The notes: generated by a model not told the origin, from the letters alone. 16,093 nucleotides of DNA from Clostridiales bacterium UBA6363 (GCA_002438865.1 DJRJ01000105.1:1118-17210); one strand, 5' to 3'; shown: positions 1 through 8,233, counted from the first letter of the stretch. Numbers and translations: made by a program.

Positions 1-958
1 AGAGCATGCTCTGCTGCCCGAAAAAGGCTTGGTTGTTGCGGGCGATGTTGTTATAGGAGCAGACTCGCACACCTGCACATACGGTGCGCTCGGCGCATTT
101 TCGACGGGCGTAGGCTCAACGGATATGGCTGCCGGTATGGCAACGGGAAAAGCATGGTTTAAAGTACCCGAGGCGATAAAGTTTAATCTTAAAGGAAAAT
201 TCAGAAAATACGTAAGCGGAAAAGATCTTATACTTTACATAATAGGCAAGATAGGCGTTGACGGAGCGCTTTACAAGAGTATGGAATTTACGGGCGAGGG
301 CGTACACGCAATGTCTATGGACGACCGCTTTACAGTTGCCAATATGGCGATTGAAGCAGGTGCGAAAAACGGAATATTTGAGGTTGACGAAAAAACAATC
401 GAGTATATGAAAGAACATTCCGACAGGGAATATACGGCGTTTTCGGCGGACGAGGACGCAGAATACGCACGTATAATAGACATTGACCTTGCGGAAGTAC
501 CGCATACGGTAGCTTTTCCGCATCTTCCCGAAAACGCAAGAACGCCCGAAAACTGGGGCGATGTTGCAATCGACCAGGTTGTTATCGGCTCATGTACAAA
601 CGGCAGGCTGTCCGATTTACAGCATGCGGCGGCAATTTTAAAAGGAAAGCACGTAAAAAAAGGCATACGTGCGATAATCTTCCCGGCAACGCAGAAAATT
701 TATCTTGACGCTTTAAAGGACGGCACTCTGCAAACTCTTGTTGAGGCAGGATGTGTAATTTCAGCGCCCACGTGCGGTCCGTGCCTGGGCGGTCATATGG
801 GAATACTTGCGGAGGGCGAAAGATGTGTGTCAACGACAAACAGAAACTTTGTCGGACGTATGGGACACGTTGAAAGCGAAGTATATCTTGCAAGCCCCGA
901 GGTTGCGGCGGCAAGCGCAGTGACGGGAAAAATCACGGCGCCGGAAGAAATTATGTAA
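1..958 (+). CDS. leuC: 3-isopropylmalate dehydratase large subunit, 5' end cut by window
   Basis: LeuC is the iron-sulfur catalytic subunit of isopropylmalate isomerase, which converts 2-isopropylmalate to 3-isopropylmalate in leucine synthesis together with LeuD. The reading frame is already open at base 2, so the gene starts left of the window; 318 residues are visible, against about 420 for the family, so roughly the first quarter is missing. The visible part has the aconitase-family stretch [10 protein letters not shown] and the three cysteines expected to hold the 4Fe-4S cluster: one in GSCTNG (codon at 593) and two in CGPC (codons at 773 and 782). The C-terminal segment [10 protein letters not shown] is also typical. 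The length and style fit the shorter LeuC/HacA-like branch found in clostridia and archaea. The stop TAA (956-958) lies 15 bases before leuD, so the two are co-transcribed. A homoaconitase role is formally possible, but the leuD-leuB neighbours argue for leucine synthesis. Confidence 0.96.
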   Translation, partial: EHALLPEKGLVVAGDVVIGADSHTCTYGALGAFSTGVGSTDMAAGMATGKAWFKVPEAIKFNLKGKFRKYVSGKDLILYIIGKIGVDGALYKSMEFTGEGVHAMSMDDRFTVANMAIEAGAKNGIFEVDEKTIEYMKEHSDREYTAFSADEDAEYARIIDIDLAEVPHTVAFPHLPENARTPENWGDVAIDQVVIGSCTNGRLSDLQHAAAILKGKHVKKGIRAIIFPATQKIYLDALKDGTLQTLVEAGCVISAPTCGPCLGGHMGILAEGERCVSTTNRNFVGRMGHVESEVYLASPEVAAASAVTGKITAPEEIM

Positions 959-973
959 GGACGGTGGATTGAA

Positions 974-1465
974 ATGAAAGCAGCGGGAAAAGTTATAAAA
1001 TACGGAGATAATATAGATACGGACGTTATAATTCCGGCAAGATACCTTAACACTTCTCTCCCCGAGGAGCTGGCAAAGCACTGTATGGAGGATATAGACA
1101 AGGATTTTGCAAAGAAGATAAAAGACGGAGATATAATGGTGGGCGGAGCAAACTTCGGCTGCGGTTCTTCAAGAGAACACGCTCCGATTGCAATAAAGGC
1201 AAGCGGTATTTCGTGCGTTATTGCGGAAAGCTTTGCGAGAATATTTTTCAGAAACTCAATAAATATCGGACTTCCAATTCTTGAATGTCCCGAGGCGTCA
1301 AAGGATATTGAATGCGGCGATGACGTGGAAGTAGACTTTGATACGGGCGTTATAACAAACAAAACAAAGAACAAGACATATCAGGCGGCGGCATTTCCCG
1401 AGTTTATGCAGGAGCTTATAAATGCCGGCGGACTTGTAAAGTACATTAAGGGAGGCAATATATAA
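974..1465 (+). CDS. leuD: 3-isopropylmalate dehydratase small subunit
   Basis: LeuD is the small (swivel domain) partner of LeuC in isopropylmalate isomerase. The 163-residue protein matches the short LeuD type of clostridia and archaea; the enterobacterial form is about 200 residues. Visible signatures are the N-terminal [13 protein letters not shown] and the substrate-loop motif [12 protein letters not shown], followed by a conserved region around [14 protein letters not shown]. The ATG at 974 is preceded by a modest ribosome site, GGTGG at 963-967; the leuC stop is only 15 bases upstream, so translation may be partly coupled. The stop codon TAA (1463-1465) overlaps the leuB ATG by one base (TAATG). 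Full length, no anomaly. Confidence 0.96.
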   Translation: MKAAGKVIKYGDNIDTDVIIPARYLNTSLPEELAKHCMEDIDKDFAKKIKDGDIMVGGANFGCGSSREHAPIAIKASGISCVIAESFARIFFRNSINIGLPILECPEASKDIECGDDVEVDFDTGVITNKTKNKTYQAAAFPEFMQELINAGGLVKYIKGGNI

Positions 1466-2526
1466 TGAGTGAATTTAACATTGCGGTCATAAAAGGCGAT
1501 GGAATAGGTCCCGAGATAGTAGAGGGCGCCGAAACGGTGTTGGACGCCGTTGCAAAAAAATACGGACACAAATTCAACTATACAAATGTATATATGGGCG
1601 GTTGCGCCATAGATAAATTCGGCGAGCCGTTGCCGCAGGAAACGATAGATATATGCCAAAAAAGCGACAGCGTGCTTTTGGGAGCTGTAGGCGGTCCCAA
1701 GTGGGACAATTGCCCCAAACGCCCCGAGGCGGGTCTTTTGGGAATAAGAAAGGCACTTGGACTTTATTCAAATTTACGTCCGTCTATATTGAAACCGCAG
1801 CTTAAAGAGGCATCGCCGTTAAAGGACGAAAAGCTTTCAAACGGACTTAACGTAATGGTTGTGCGTGAGCTTACGGGCGGAATTTATTTCGGAAAGCGTG
1901 AAAAGGCAGATGACGGCTCATGGGCGAGCGATGAGGAAAAGTACAGCGTTGAGGAAGTAAAAAGAATAGGTAAAATTGCTTTTGAGACGGCTATGTTAAG
2001 AAATAAAAAGGTTGTTTCGGTTGACAAGGCAAACGTACTTGAATCGTCAAGACTCTGGAGAAAGACCATAACCGAAATGGCAAAGGATTACCCAGAGGTT
2101 GAACTTTCGCATATGTATGTTGATAATGCGGCTATGCAGCTTGCGATAAATCCGTCGCAGTTTGACGTAATCGTTACGTCAAACATATTCGGCGATATTT
2201 TATCCGACCTTTCGTCCGCAATCGCAGGTTCTATAGGTATGCTGCCGTCGGCGTCGCTCGGCGCAACAAAGTGCGGTATGTACGAGCCTATCCACGGCAG
2301 TGCGCCCGATATTGCAGGTATGGATATTGCAAACCCGATAGCGACCATAGTAAGCGCCGCAATGATGCTTGAAATGTCGTTCGGGCTTACCGAGGAGGCA
2401 AAGGCGATAAACGCATCTGTCGATAAGGTTCTCGATATGGGCTACAGAACTTCGGATATTATGTCCGAGGGTATGAAAAAGGTGGGCTGTAAGGAAATGG
2501 CACAGCTGATTGCAGAGAATCTGTAA
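1465..2526 (+). CDS. leuB: 3-isopropylmalate dehydrogenase
   Basis: LeuB is the NAD-dependent dehydrogenase that oxidises and decarboxylates 3-isopropylmalate to 2-ketoisocaproate, the last leucine-specific step before transamination. At 353 residues it has the normal family length. Motifs in order are: N-terminal [20 protein letters not shown] near residue 75; LRP, which contributes substrate-binding arginines; [10 protein letters not shown]; the catalytic-lysine segment SVDKANVL; the metal-binding aspartates in [10 protein letters not shown]; and the NAD-site segment [12 protein letters not shown]. The start ATG shares one base with the leuD stop, and GGGAGG just upstream (1450-1455 region) is the ribosome site inside the end of leuD. 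This is the last gene of the leucine operon: a hairpin terminator begins 9 bases after the stop. Isocitrate or tartrate dehydrogenase relatives are unlikely given the neighbours and the length. Confidence 0.97.
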   Translation: MSEFNIAVIKGDGIGPEIVEGAETVLDAVAKKYGHKFNYTNVYMGGCAIDKFGEPLPQETIDICQKSDSVLLGAVGGPKWDNCPKRPEAGLLGIRKALGLYSNLRPSILKPQLKEASPLKDEKLSNGLNVMVVRELTGGIYFGKREKADDGSWASDEEKYSVEEVKRIGKIAFETAMLRNKKVVSVDKANVLESSRLWRKTITEMAKDYPEVELSHMYVDNAAMQLAINPSQFDVIVTSNIFGDILSDLSSAIAGSIGMLPSASLGATKCGMYEPIHGSAPDIAGMDIANPIATIVSAAMMLEMSFGLTEEAKAINASVDKVLDMGYRTSDIMSEGMKKVGCKEMAQLIAENL

Positions 2527-2534
2527 ATTTTTAT

Positions 2535-2565
2535 GCGGCGGACAAAACAGCTCCGCCGCCGTTTT
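2535..2565 (+). terminator. Rho-independent terminator of the leu operon
   Basis: The arms GCGGCGGA (2535-2542) and TCCGCCGC (2552-2559) form a perfect 8-bp GC-rich stem with a 9-base loop, followed by CG and a T-rich stretch (TTTTCTTT). It starts 9 bases after the leuB stop and ends 8 bases before the next promoter, so it separates the leucine operon from the gdpP operon. Confidence 0.85.
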
Positions 2566-2572
2566 CTTTGTA

Positions 2573-2601
2573 TTGACTATTTCGGTGTTTTGTGGTAGAA
2601 T
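2573..2601 (+). promoter_or_regulatory. SigA-type promoter of the MazG-like/gdpP operon
   Basis: The -35 box TTGACT (2573-2578) and the -10 box TAGAAT (2596-2601) are separated by exactly 17 bases. A TG at 2593-2594, one base before the -10 box, makes it an extended -10 promoter. Transcription should start near 2608, giving a leader of about 50 bases before the ATG at 2658. It lies just after the leu terminator and is the only promoter seen for the five-gene block down to tilS. Confidence 0.8.
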
Positions 2602-2657
2602 ATATAATCAGTGGGGTATGCATAAATTGGGGCAAACTTATTATGGAGGACAATACT

Positions 2658-2960
2658 ATGAATATCTCATTAAATCTACAGGCAATCGACACAATTAAAA
2701 GCGGAATACTGACGGAAATTGCGGAACTGTACAATGTTTTGGCAAATTATGACGACGAGGACACATACGAGAGTGCGCAGAGTAAAATCGCAACGGCGAT
2801 TTCTCTGGAATATATCCTTGCAAGGCGCTTGGGTATAAGTTACGGAAGTATTGACAAGAAGATTACGGAGCTTATGGCTTTTGCCGAGGAAAATGGGCAT
2901 GAGCTTGAAGAGGAGTTTTCGGATATGTCGGAGCTTAGAAAGTATGTAGAAAAACGTTAG
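2658..2960 (+). CDS. MazG-like family protein (PF12643 type), 100 residues
   Basis: A small, probably all-alpha cytosolic protein. The body (AELYNVLANYDDED, then a central helix with ARRLGISYGSIDKKI, then a C-terminal GHELEEEFSDMSELRKYV) resembles the clostridial MazG-like family, in which a segment of the type RLGISY..D.KI is followed by GHE.E...GD...L. MazG relatives are all-alpha NTP pyrophosphohydrolases, but these short versions have no proven activity, and I do not see a clear ExxE/ExxD metal-binding pair, so no reaction should be assumed. The ATG at 2658 is chosen because GGAGGA (2645-2650) sits 7 bases upstream; an in-frame ATG at 2643 overlaps that ribosome site. It is the first gene of the operon, 30 bases before gdpP. 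From memory, this small family often occurs near gdpP in clostridia. Family call fairly secure, function unknown. Confidence 0.75.
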   Translation: MNISLNLQAIDTIKSGILTEIAELYNVLANYDDEDTYESAQSKIATAISLEYILARRLGISYGSIDKKITELMAFAEENGHELEEEFSDMSELRKYVEKR

Positions 2961-2990
2961 TTTTTTCCGCAGGTGCGGTGTGGAGGAATT

Positions 2991-5003
2991 ATGAAAAAAC
3001 GATATGGTCGGACGGCAAATACATTTTCGGGATTTGCGGTTCTGTCTGCGGTTTTGCTTATTATCGGAGGAACGGTAACCGTATTTTGGAACAATACTCT
3101 GACGGGGGCGGCTGAAGCAGCTGCCGGTACGGCGGTTTTGTTTGCATACCTTGTTACGGCTCACAGCCGAAAGGAAAAAATAAAAAGCTATCTGAAAACG
3201 GTATCGGAGGAAAGCGGAACGATAACGTCGAATGTTTTGGGCAGACTTCCGCTCCCTATGACGGTGGTTAATGTTGACGGTACGGTAAAATGGTACAATG
3301 AAAAATTTGCGGCTCTGTTTGATGACGCCGATATGTTCGGCAGTCAGCTTGAAACCGTAGTAAGCGGGATTAAATGGGGCGAGATTTTAAAAACAGCGGC
3401 AGACATTCATAAGGAAATTACATTAAACGGCAAGGAATTTACCGTTGTCGGAAGTATGGTGCGCGATAAGGACACAGCGGCGGACGGGGACGATAAGTAC
3501 CTGACATATCTGTATTTTATCGATAATACCGAGGAAAAGCAGTTAAAAGCGCTGTATGAGGACGAAAAAACAGCCGTTGCGATTATAACAATCGATAACT
3601 ATGACGAGGTTTTACAGCGTGTTAATGACAGCGATCAGCAGCAGATAGTTTCGCAGATACGAAACCTGATAAACGTATGGGCAGGCGAGGGTGACGCTAT
3701 CGTTAAAAAGACGGAGCGTGACAGATATTTTATGTTCTTTGAGCATAAGCACCTTGCTAAATATATCGAGAATAAGTTTAATATTCTCGATAAGGTAAGA
3801 GAAATAAGCGAAAACATAAAAATACCCGTATCCATAAGTATAGGTATAGGTATCGGCGGAAATATAAAGGAAAACGAATCAAATGCACGCAGTGCGCTTG
3901 AGATGACGCTCGGCAGAGGCGGCGACCAAGTCTGCATTAAAGACGATACGCAGTACAAGTTTTACGGCGGAAAATCAAAGGAATATGAAAAAAGTACACG
4001 TGTTAAGACACGTGTTGTTGCCGGTGCGTTCAAGGATTTTATCAAAAATTCCGACAAGGTTATATTTATGGGACACAGCGGTGCGGATTATGACTGTTTC
4101 GGTGCGGCTATGGGTCTGCAAAGAGCGGTGCGCACGCTCGGCAAACGCCCGTATATAATTTATGATAATAACTCCCCGGCAATCAGAGGCTTGTATGAGG
4201 ATTTACGCAATGTTCCCGAATATAAGGATATGTTTGTGAGCGGTGAGAGCATAATAGAGGAAATCACCGAGAATACGCTGCTTGTGGTGCTTGATACGCA
4301 CAAGCCGTCCATGCTGCCGGCTCCGGAATTGCTCGGTCATATCTCGAAGGTGGTGCTTATAGACCACCACAGACGTTCGACCGAATTTATAAATCCGTGT
4401 TCGCTTATATACCATGAGCCGTATGCATCGTCAACGTGCGAAATGGCTACGGAACTTCTGGAATATATGGACCTCGGCGGTGCGCTTACAGTTACCGAGG
4501 CGGAGTGCCTTTATATGGGTATTCTTATGGATACAAAGAATTTTATATTAAAAACGGGCGTAAGAACATTCGGTGCGGCGTCATATCTGAAACGATTGGG
4601 ACTTAACACCGTTGAGGTCAAAAAGCGGTTTAATGTCAACAAAGAGGACTATGACCATAAGGTTGACATTGTAAAAACAGCGGTTGAAATAGTGCCGAAT
4701 ATTGCGGTTGCAAAAAGCTATGAACGGTTTGACAACATACGTGTGGTCGCATCTCAGGCGGCTGACGAAATGCTCAATATAAACAGCATACGGGCGTCGT
4801 TTGTGGTATATCCGCAGGAGAACGGCGTCGGAGTGTGCGCACGTTCTTTGGGTGATATAAACGTTCAGCTTATTATGGAGGCACTTGGCGGCGGCGGACA
4901 TATGACGGTTGCCGGAACGCAGATAAAGAACAGAACGGTTGATGAAGTCATAAATGATGTAAAAACGGTTGTTAAGGAATATATAAAACAAAATACTCCG
5001 TGA
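2991..5003 (+). CDS. gdpP: Cyclic-di-AMP phosphodiesterase GdpP, membrane-anchored DHH/DHHA1 protein
   Basis: GdpP hydrolyses the second messenger c-di-AMP to pApA, which affects potassium and osmotic balance and cell-wall stress. The 670-residue protein has the full family layout: two N-terminal membrane segments (about residues 12-33 and 39-57), a PAS-like domain (about 80-180), a degenerate GGDEF domain (about 190-325) with no GGDEF motif, then the DHH and DHHA1 catalytic domains. Metal-site residues are visible: H362, D366 and D368 in GHSGADYDC, D435 in VLDTHKPS, and the DHH motif at 458-460. The DHHA1 motif GGGGH is at 633-637. The ATG at 2991 is preferred because GGAGGA (2982-2987) precedes it; a GTG at 2973 in the same frame overlaps that ribosome site. 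rplI follows after 15 bases. The usual Firmicute neighbour DUF2232 (YybS) is absent upstream. Confidence 0.95.
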   Translation: MKKRYGRTANTFSGFAVLSAVLLIIGGTVTVFWNNTLTGAAEAAAGTAVLFAYLVTAHSRKEKIKSYLKTVSEESGTITSNVLGRLPLPMTVVNVDGTVKWYNEKFAALFDDADMFGSQLETVVSGIKWGEILKTAADIHKEITLNGKEFTVVGSMVRDKDTAADGDDKYLTYLYFIDNTEEKQLKALYEDEKTAVAIITIDNYDEVLQRVNDSDQQQIVSQIRNLINVWAGEGDAIVKKTERDRYFMFFEHKHLAKYIENKFNILDKVREISENIKIPVSISIGIGIGGNIKENESNARSALEMTLGRGGDQVCIKDDTQYKFYGGKSKEYEKSTRVKTRVVAGAFKDFIKNSDKVIFMGHSGADYDCFGAAMGLQRAVRTLGKRPYIIYDNNSPAIRGLYEDLRNVPEYKDMFVSGESIIEEITENTLLVVLDTHKPSMLPAPELLGHISKVVLIDHHRRSTEFINPCSLIYHEPYASSTCEMATELLEYMDLGGALTVTEAECLYMGILMDTKNFILKTGVRTFGAASYLKRLGLNTVEVKKRFNVNKEDYDHKVDIVKTAVEIVPNIAVAKSYERFDNIRVVASQAADEMLNINSIRASFVVYPQENGVGVCARSLGDINVQLIMEALGGGGHMTVAGTQIKNRTVDEVINDVKTVVKEYIKQNTP

Positions 5004-5018
5004 AAGGAATGAAATAAA

Positions 5019-5465
5019 ATGCAGGTAATTTTAAACCAGGACGTAAAAGGACAGGGAAAAAAGGGACAGCTTATCAAGGTGTCGGACGGCTATGCAAGAA
5101 ACTATCTTCTTCCGAGAGGACTTGCAAAAGAGGCTACAAACGATAATCTCAATGTATTAAAAGGCAAGAAAGAATCCCTTGAATACAAGATAAAGACCGA
5201 AACGGACGAGGCTAAGGCTATCGTTGAAAAGATGAAGAATATTGAGGTCGTAATCAAGGCGAAAGCCGGAGAAAACGGAAAGCTTTTCGGTTCGGTTACT
5301 TCAAAAGAGGTAAGCGAGGAGCTTACAAAGCAGCATCATATTAAGATTGACAAAAAGAAGTTCATTCTTCCCGACGGTATAAAAACTCTCGGCGTTACCG
5401 AGGTTGAGGTAAAGGTGTATACGGGAATAGTAGGTAAGGTAAAGGTAAACGTACAGGAAATGTAA
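5019..5465 (+). CDS. rplI: 50S ribosomal protein L9
   Basis: L9 binds 23S rRNA near the L1 stalk and spans from the large-subunit surface towards neighbouring ribosomes, helping keep reading frame. At 148 residues it is full length. The N-terminal domain is typical, MQVILNQDVKGQGKKGQ followed by VSDGYARNYLLPRGLA, then the long connecting helix, then a C-terminal domain with GKLFGSVTSKEV. The start ATG is preceded by AAAGGA (5003-5008), which begins on the last base of the gdpP stop. It lies between gdpP (15 bases upstream) and dnaB (20 bases downstream), a conserved Firmicute order. The lonC gene found between rplI and dnaB in some clostridia is not present. Confidence 0.98.
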   Translation: MQVILNQDVKGQGKKGQLIKVSDGYARNYLLPRGLAKEATNDNLNVLKGKKESLEYKIKTETDEAKAIVEKMKNIEVVIKAKAGENGKLFGSVTSKEVSEELTKQHHIKIDKKKFILPDGIKTLGVTEVEVKVYTGIVGKVKVNVQEM

Positions 5466-5485
5466 CGGGAAAGGATAATGCGGCT

Positions 5486-6844
5486 ATGGCTGAAACGGAA
5501 ATGCCGATAGATTTTTCGGGAAGAGCTCTGCCTGCCAGCAGAGAAGCCGAACAGGCGGTAATAGGCAGTATTATTACAGATTCGCAGAGCGTTGCTGAGG
5601 CGGCGGAGATAATTTCTGCGGAGGATTTTTACTATGCCCAAAACCGTGAAATTTTCAATACGGTTATGGAGCTTTTCAACGAAAACAGCGTTATTGACTT
5701 TGTTACCGTTTCAGACAGGCTTAAGCAAAACGATAAATTTGATGCGGTAGGCGGAATGGGATACCTGAGAGATGCTGCCGCAAATGTGCCGACAACACAT
5801 CATGTCGGATATTATTCCGAAATAATAAAGGAGAAATCTTCTCTGCGCAAGCTTATAGAGAGTGCAACCTCAATAAGCAATATGGCGTATGACGGCTCGG
5901 ACGGAGCAGATAATATTATGCAGCGCTCGGAACAGCTTCTTTATGATGTGGCGGCGGGGCGTGAAACACGTGATATTACACCAATAAAGAATATACTTCT
6001 CGACAGCTATGAAATGCTTGTTGAAAATTCGCAGTCAAAGGGCGGCATAACGGGCATAAACACAGGCTTTGACGAATTAAACCGCCGTACCGGCGGATTC
6101 CACGGCGGAGAACTGATACTTATTGCCGGACGTCCGGGTATGGGTAAGTCAAGTTTTGCGGTAAATATTGCGGAACACGTTTCCATACATGACGGAAAAA
6201 CGGTTGCCATATTCAACCTTGAAATGCCCCGTGAGCAGATAGTAAACAGAATTTTATGCTCGCAGGCAATGGTAAGTTCGGTTAAAATGCGTACAGGTGA
6301 TATGGACGGTGACGATTGGGAAAGAATAGGCGACGTCGTTAATAAAGTAGCGCTTGCACCGCTTTATATAGACGATACCGCAACCGTTACCGTTTCGCAG
6401 ATACGTGCAAAGTGCAGACGGCTTAAGCAGAGCAAGGATTTGGCCTTGGTAGTAATAGACTATCTTCAGCTTATGCAGTCGGGTAAGCGTATAGAGAGCC
6501 GTCAGCAGGAAATTTCCGAAATATCACGTTCATTGAAAATCCTCTCAAAAGAACTTGATGTTCCCGTTATAGCGCTGTCACAGCTTTCCCGTGCGAGCGA
6601 GAGCAGAAGCGACAAGCGACCTATGCTGTCCGATTTGAGAGAATCGGGTGCAATCGAGCAGGATGCGGATATGGTAATGTTTTTGTACCGTGACGACTAT
6701 TATAATAAAGAGACCGAGGAAAAAAATCTTGCGGAATGTATAATAGCGAAGCACAGAAGCGGCGAAACGGGTATGTTTAAGCTGGGCTGGAGAGGCGAGT
6801 TTACGAAATTCCAAAACGTTGAATATAAGATAAAAGAGCAATGA
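5486..6844 (+). CDS. dnaB: Replicative DNA helicase DnaB
   Basis: The hexameric helicase of the replication fork (called DnaC in Bacillus subtilis). At 452 residues it has normal length and no intein. The N-terminal helical domain (about residues 10-115, starting near PASREAEQAVIGS) is followed by a linker and a RecA-type motor domain from about 180. The Walker A motif GRPGMGKS is at 215-222 (K221), the Walker B aspartate is D325 in VVIDYLQLM, and the downstream segment SQLSRASESR and LRESGAIEQDAD is typical. AAAGGA (5470-5475) lies 10 bases before the ATG at 5486; an ATG at 5478 is out of frame and closes quickly. The stop overlaps the tilS start as ATGA. Co-transcription with rplI and gdpP is expected. 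Confidence 0.97.
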   Translation: MAETEMPIDFSGRALPASREAEQAVIGSIITDSQSVAEAAEIISAEDFYYAQNREIFNTVMELFNENSVIDFVTVSDRLKQNDKFDAVGGMGYLRDAAANVPTTHHVGYYSEIIKEKSSLRKLIESATSISNMAYDGSDGADNIMQRSEQLLYDVAAGRETRDITPIKNILLDSYEMLVENSQSKGGITGINTGFDELNRRTGGFHGGELILIAGRPGMGKSSFAVNIAEHVSIHDGKTVAIFNLEMPREQIVNRILCSQAMVSSVKMRTGDMDGDDWERIGDVVNKVALAPLYIDDTATVTVSQIRAKCRRLKQSKDLALVVIDYLQLMQSGKRIESRQQEISEISRSLKILSKELDVPVIALSQLSRASESRSDKRPMLSDLRESGAIEQDADMVMFLYRDDYYNKETEEKNLAECIIAKHRSGETGMFKLGWRGEFTKFQNVEYKIKEQ

Positions 6845-8166
6845 TAGATAAGGTTTATAAGACTATAAAAGAATATGAGCTTATAGATAAGGGCGATAAA
6901 ATACTGATAGGTCTGTCAGGCGGTGCGGATTCCGTCTGTCTGACGCATATTTTGTATACCCTTTGCGACACTCTTAAGATAACGCTTAATACGGCGCATC
7001 TTAATCACAATATACGTGGTGCAGAGGCGGACAGTGACGCATTGTTTGCACAGCATTTTTCCGAAACGCTCAATATTCCTTTTGCATTGCGGAGTGAGAG
7101 GGTGAGTGAGTACGCCCAAAAAAACGGTATGTCGGAGGAGCTTGCGGGCAGAGAACTCAGATATGCCTTTTTTAATGAATTTCTGCAAGAACACGGTTTT
7201 AACAAAATTGCGACTGCACATAACAGAAACGATAATGCCGAAACAATCCTTATGAATTTTGTAAGGGGCAGCGGCATAAAAGGCTTGTGCGGTATTCCGC
7301 ACAAGCGGGGAAATATAATCCGCCCGATACTCGATATTGAGCGAAGCGAAATAGAGGAATACTGCTCAAAAAACTGTCTGCCATATGTAACGGACAGCAC
7401 AAATAATCAACAAGTATACACCAGAAACAAAATACGGCTTGAATTTATCCCCGAGATTGAAAAATTGCTTAATCCCAATTTTGTAACTACCGTAACGGAA
7501 AATGCAAGGCTTATAAAATCCGATGCGGAGTTTATCGAAGATGCTGCAAAAACGGCGTATCATGACAATGTGTATGATAACAGAGTTGATATTAAATACC
7601 TTTTATCACAGCCGTTTTCGGTGTCAAGCCGCATTATACTTGAAATGGTGCGTGCGGCGGCAGGCAGTATAAGCAATTTCCCGTCAAGTTTTGTTTATGA
7701 AATAATTGAGCTTATAAAAAAAGGGAAGAGCGGTGCATTTATTGCACTTCCCGGCGATATAGGCGCATATGTGGAATACGGAAAGCTGTATATAGGAAAG
7801 AGCAATTTAACGGACGATTTTGAATATGCGCTTCCCGTAAACGGCGAAGTATATATAAAAGAACTGGGTAAAACAGTAAAAACCGAATATGTCACCGAAA
7901 AAAACGGCGGCGGATTTTATTTTGCGGCGGATAAAGATGACATAATTAAGCTTAGGAACAGGCGTGACGGAGATGTATTTTTCCCGACAGGTATGGACGG
8001 CAGAAAAAAAGTGAAAGATTTATTTATAGATATGAAGCTTACCCGTGCGGAGCGAAGCCGTGCGCCGATAGTGACAATAAATGATGAAATTGCCGGAGTG
8101 ATTAAAAAAAGATACGATAAACGCTTTGTTTTTGACGGAAAAGGAATAAAAATTACATTTATATAG
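6841..8166 (+). CDS. tilS: tRNA(Ile)-lysidine synthetase
   Basis: TilS converts C34 of the minor tRNA-Ile (CAU anticodon) to lysidine with ATP and lysine, so the tRNA reads AUA instead of AUG; it is essential in most bacteria. The 441-residue protein has the N-terminal ATP-pyrophosphatase domain with the PP-loop SGGADS at residues 26-31, then HLNHNIRG and TAHNRNDNAET, and the ATP-binding region GIPHKRGNIIRP. The C-terminal tRNA-binding domain contains LRNRRDGDVF and GRKKVKDLFID. The usual tryptophan in the late E-I-x-W-V segment is replaced (EIAGVIKKR), a small deviation. The ATG overlaps the dnaB stop (ATGA), and no strong ribosome site is visible, so translation is probably coupled to dnaB. 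In most Firmicutes hpt follows tilS; here ftsH follows directly. Confidence 0.95.
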   Translation: MIDKVYKTIKEYELIDKGDKILIGLSGGADSVCLTHILYTLCDTLKITLNTAHLNHNIRGAEADSDALFAQHFSETLNIPFALRSERVSEYAQKNGMSEELAGRELRYAFFNEFLQEHGFNKIATAHNRNDNAETILMNFVRGSGIKGLCGIPHKRGNIIRPILDIERSEIEEYCSKNCLPYVTDSTNNQQVYTRNKIRLEFIPEIEKLLNPNFVTTVTENARLIKSDAEFIEDAAKTAYHDNVYDNRVDIKYLLSQPFSVSSRIILEMVRAAAGSISNFPSSFVYEIIELIKKGKSGAFIALPGDIGAYVEYGKLYIGKSNLTDDFEYALPVNGEVYIKELGKTVKTEYVTEKNGGGFYFAADKDDIIKLRNRRDGDVFFPTGMDGRKKVKDLFIDMKLTRAERSRAPIVTINDEIAGVIKKRYDKRFVFDGKGIKITFI

Positions 8167-8170
8167 ATTT

Positions 8171-8195
8171 TATTCTTGAAATAAGGGCAAGAATA
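8171..8195. repeat. Inverted repeat over the ftsH promoter, possible operator
   Basis: TATTCTTG (8171-8178) and CAAGAATA (8188-8195) are perfect 8-base inverted arms around a 9-base centre. The repeat covers the -35 box and much of the spacer of the ftsH promoter. A second small dyad, AGAAT-A-ATTCT (8200-8210), covers the -10 box. No T-run follows the larger repeat, so it is not a good tilS terminator. Its 8-9-8 geometry resembles regulator sites such as the HrcA/CIRCE element, but its sequence is not CIRCE. An operator role is inference. Confidence 0.45.
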
Positions 8196-8204
8196 TGTTA
8201 GAAT
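8176..8204 (+). promoter_or_regulatory. SigA-type promoter of ftsH
   Basis: The -35 box TTGAAA (8176-8181) and the -10 box TAGAAT (8199-8204) are 17 bases apart, and TG at 8196-8197 gives an extended -10. The predicted start is near 8211, so the leader to the TTG at 8234 is only about 23 bases. The same TGnTAGAAT element occurs in the promoter at 2573-2601. Confidence 0.75.
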
Positions 8205-8220
8205 AATTCTGATATGCAAA

Positions 8221-8226
8221 AGGAGG
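8221..8226 (+). promoter_or_regulatory. Ribosome binding site that fixes the TTG start of ftsH
   Basis: AGGAGG at 8221-8226 is a full Shine-Dalgarno match, 7 bases before TTG 8234. The nearer ATG at 8229 is out of frame, lies only 2 bases after the site and reaches a stop within seven codons. The TTG is therefore the most likely start. Confidence 0.75.
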
Positions 8227-8233
8227 TAATGTT

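Noticed and set aside
1..12. Palindrome AGAGCATGCTCT at the left edge
   Set aside because: It lies inside the leuC reading frame (codons for E-H-A-L), is short, and is followed by no T-run or other signal.
793..1374. 193-residue minus-strand open frame
   Set aside because: It is antisense to leuC and leuD, which are unmistakable, and its composition is that of a shadow frame.
2618..2698. Possible short upstream ORF (ATG 2618) overlapping the MazG-like gene start
   Set aside because: The only G-rich stretch sits one base before the ATG, too close to act as a ribosome site; the sequence shows no family resemblance; the GGAGGA at 2645-2650 clearly serves ATG 2658.
2967..2978. Small dyad CCGC-AGGT-GCGG before the gdpP ribosome site
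   Set aside because: Only 4 bp with a tight loop; the T-run lies upstream instead of downstream, so it is not a plus-strand terminator, and it is too weak to claim as regulatory.
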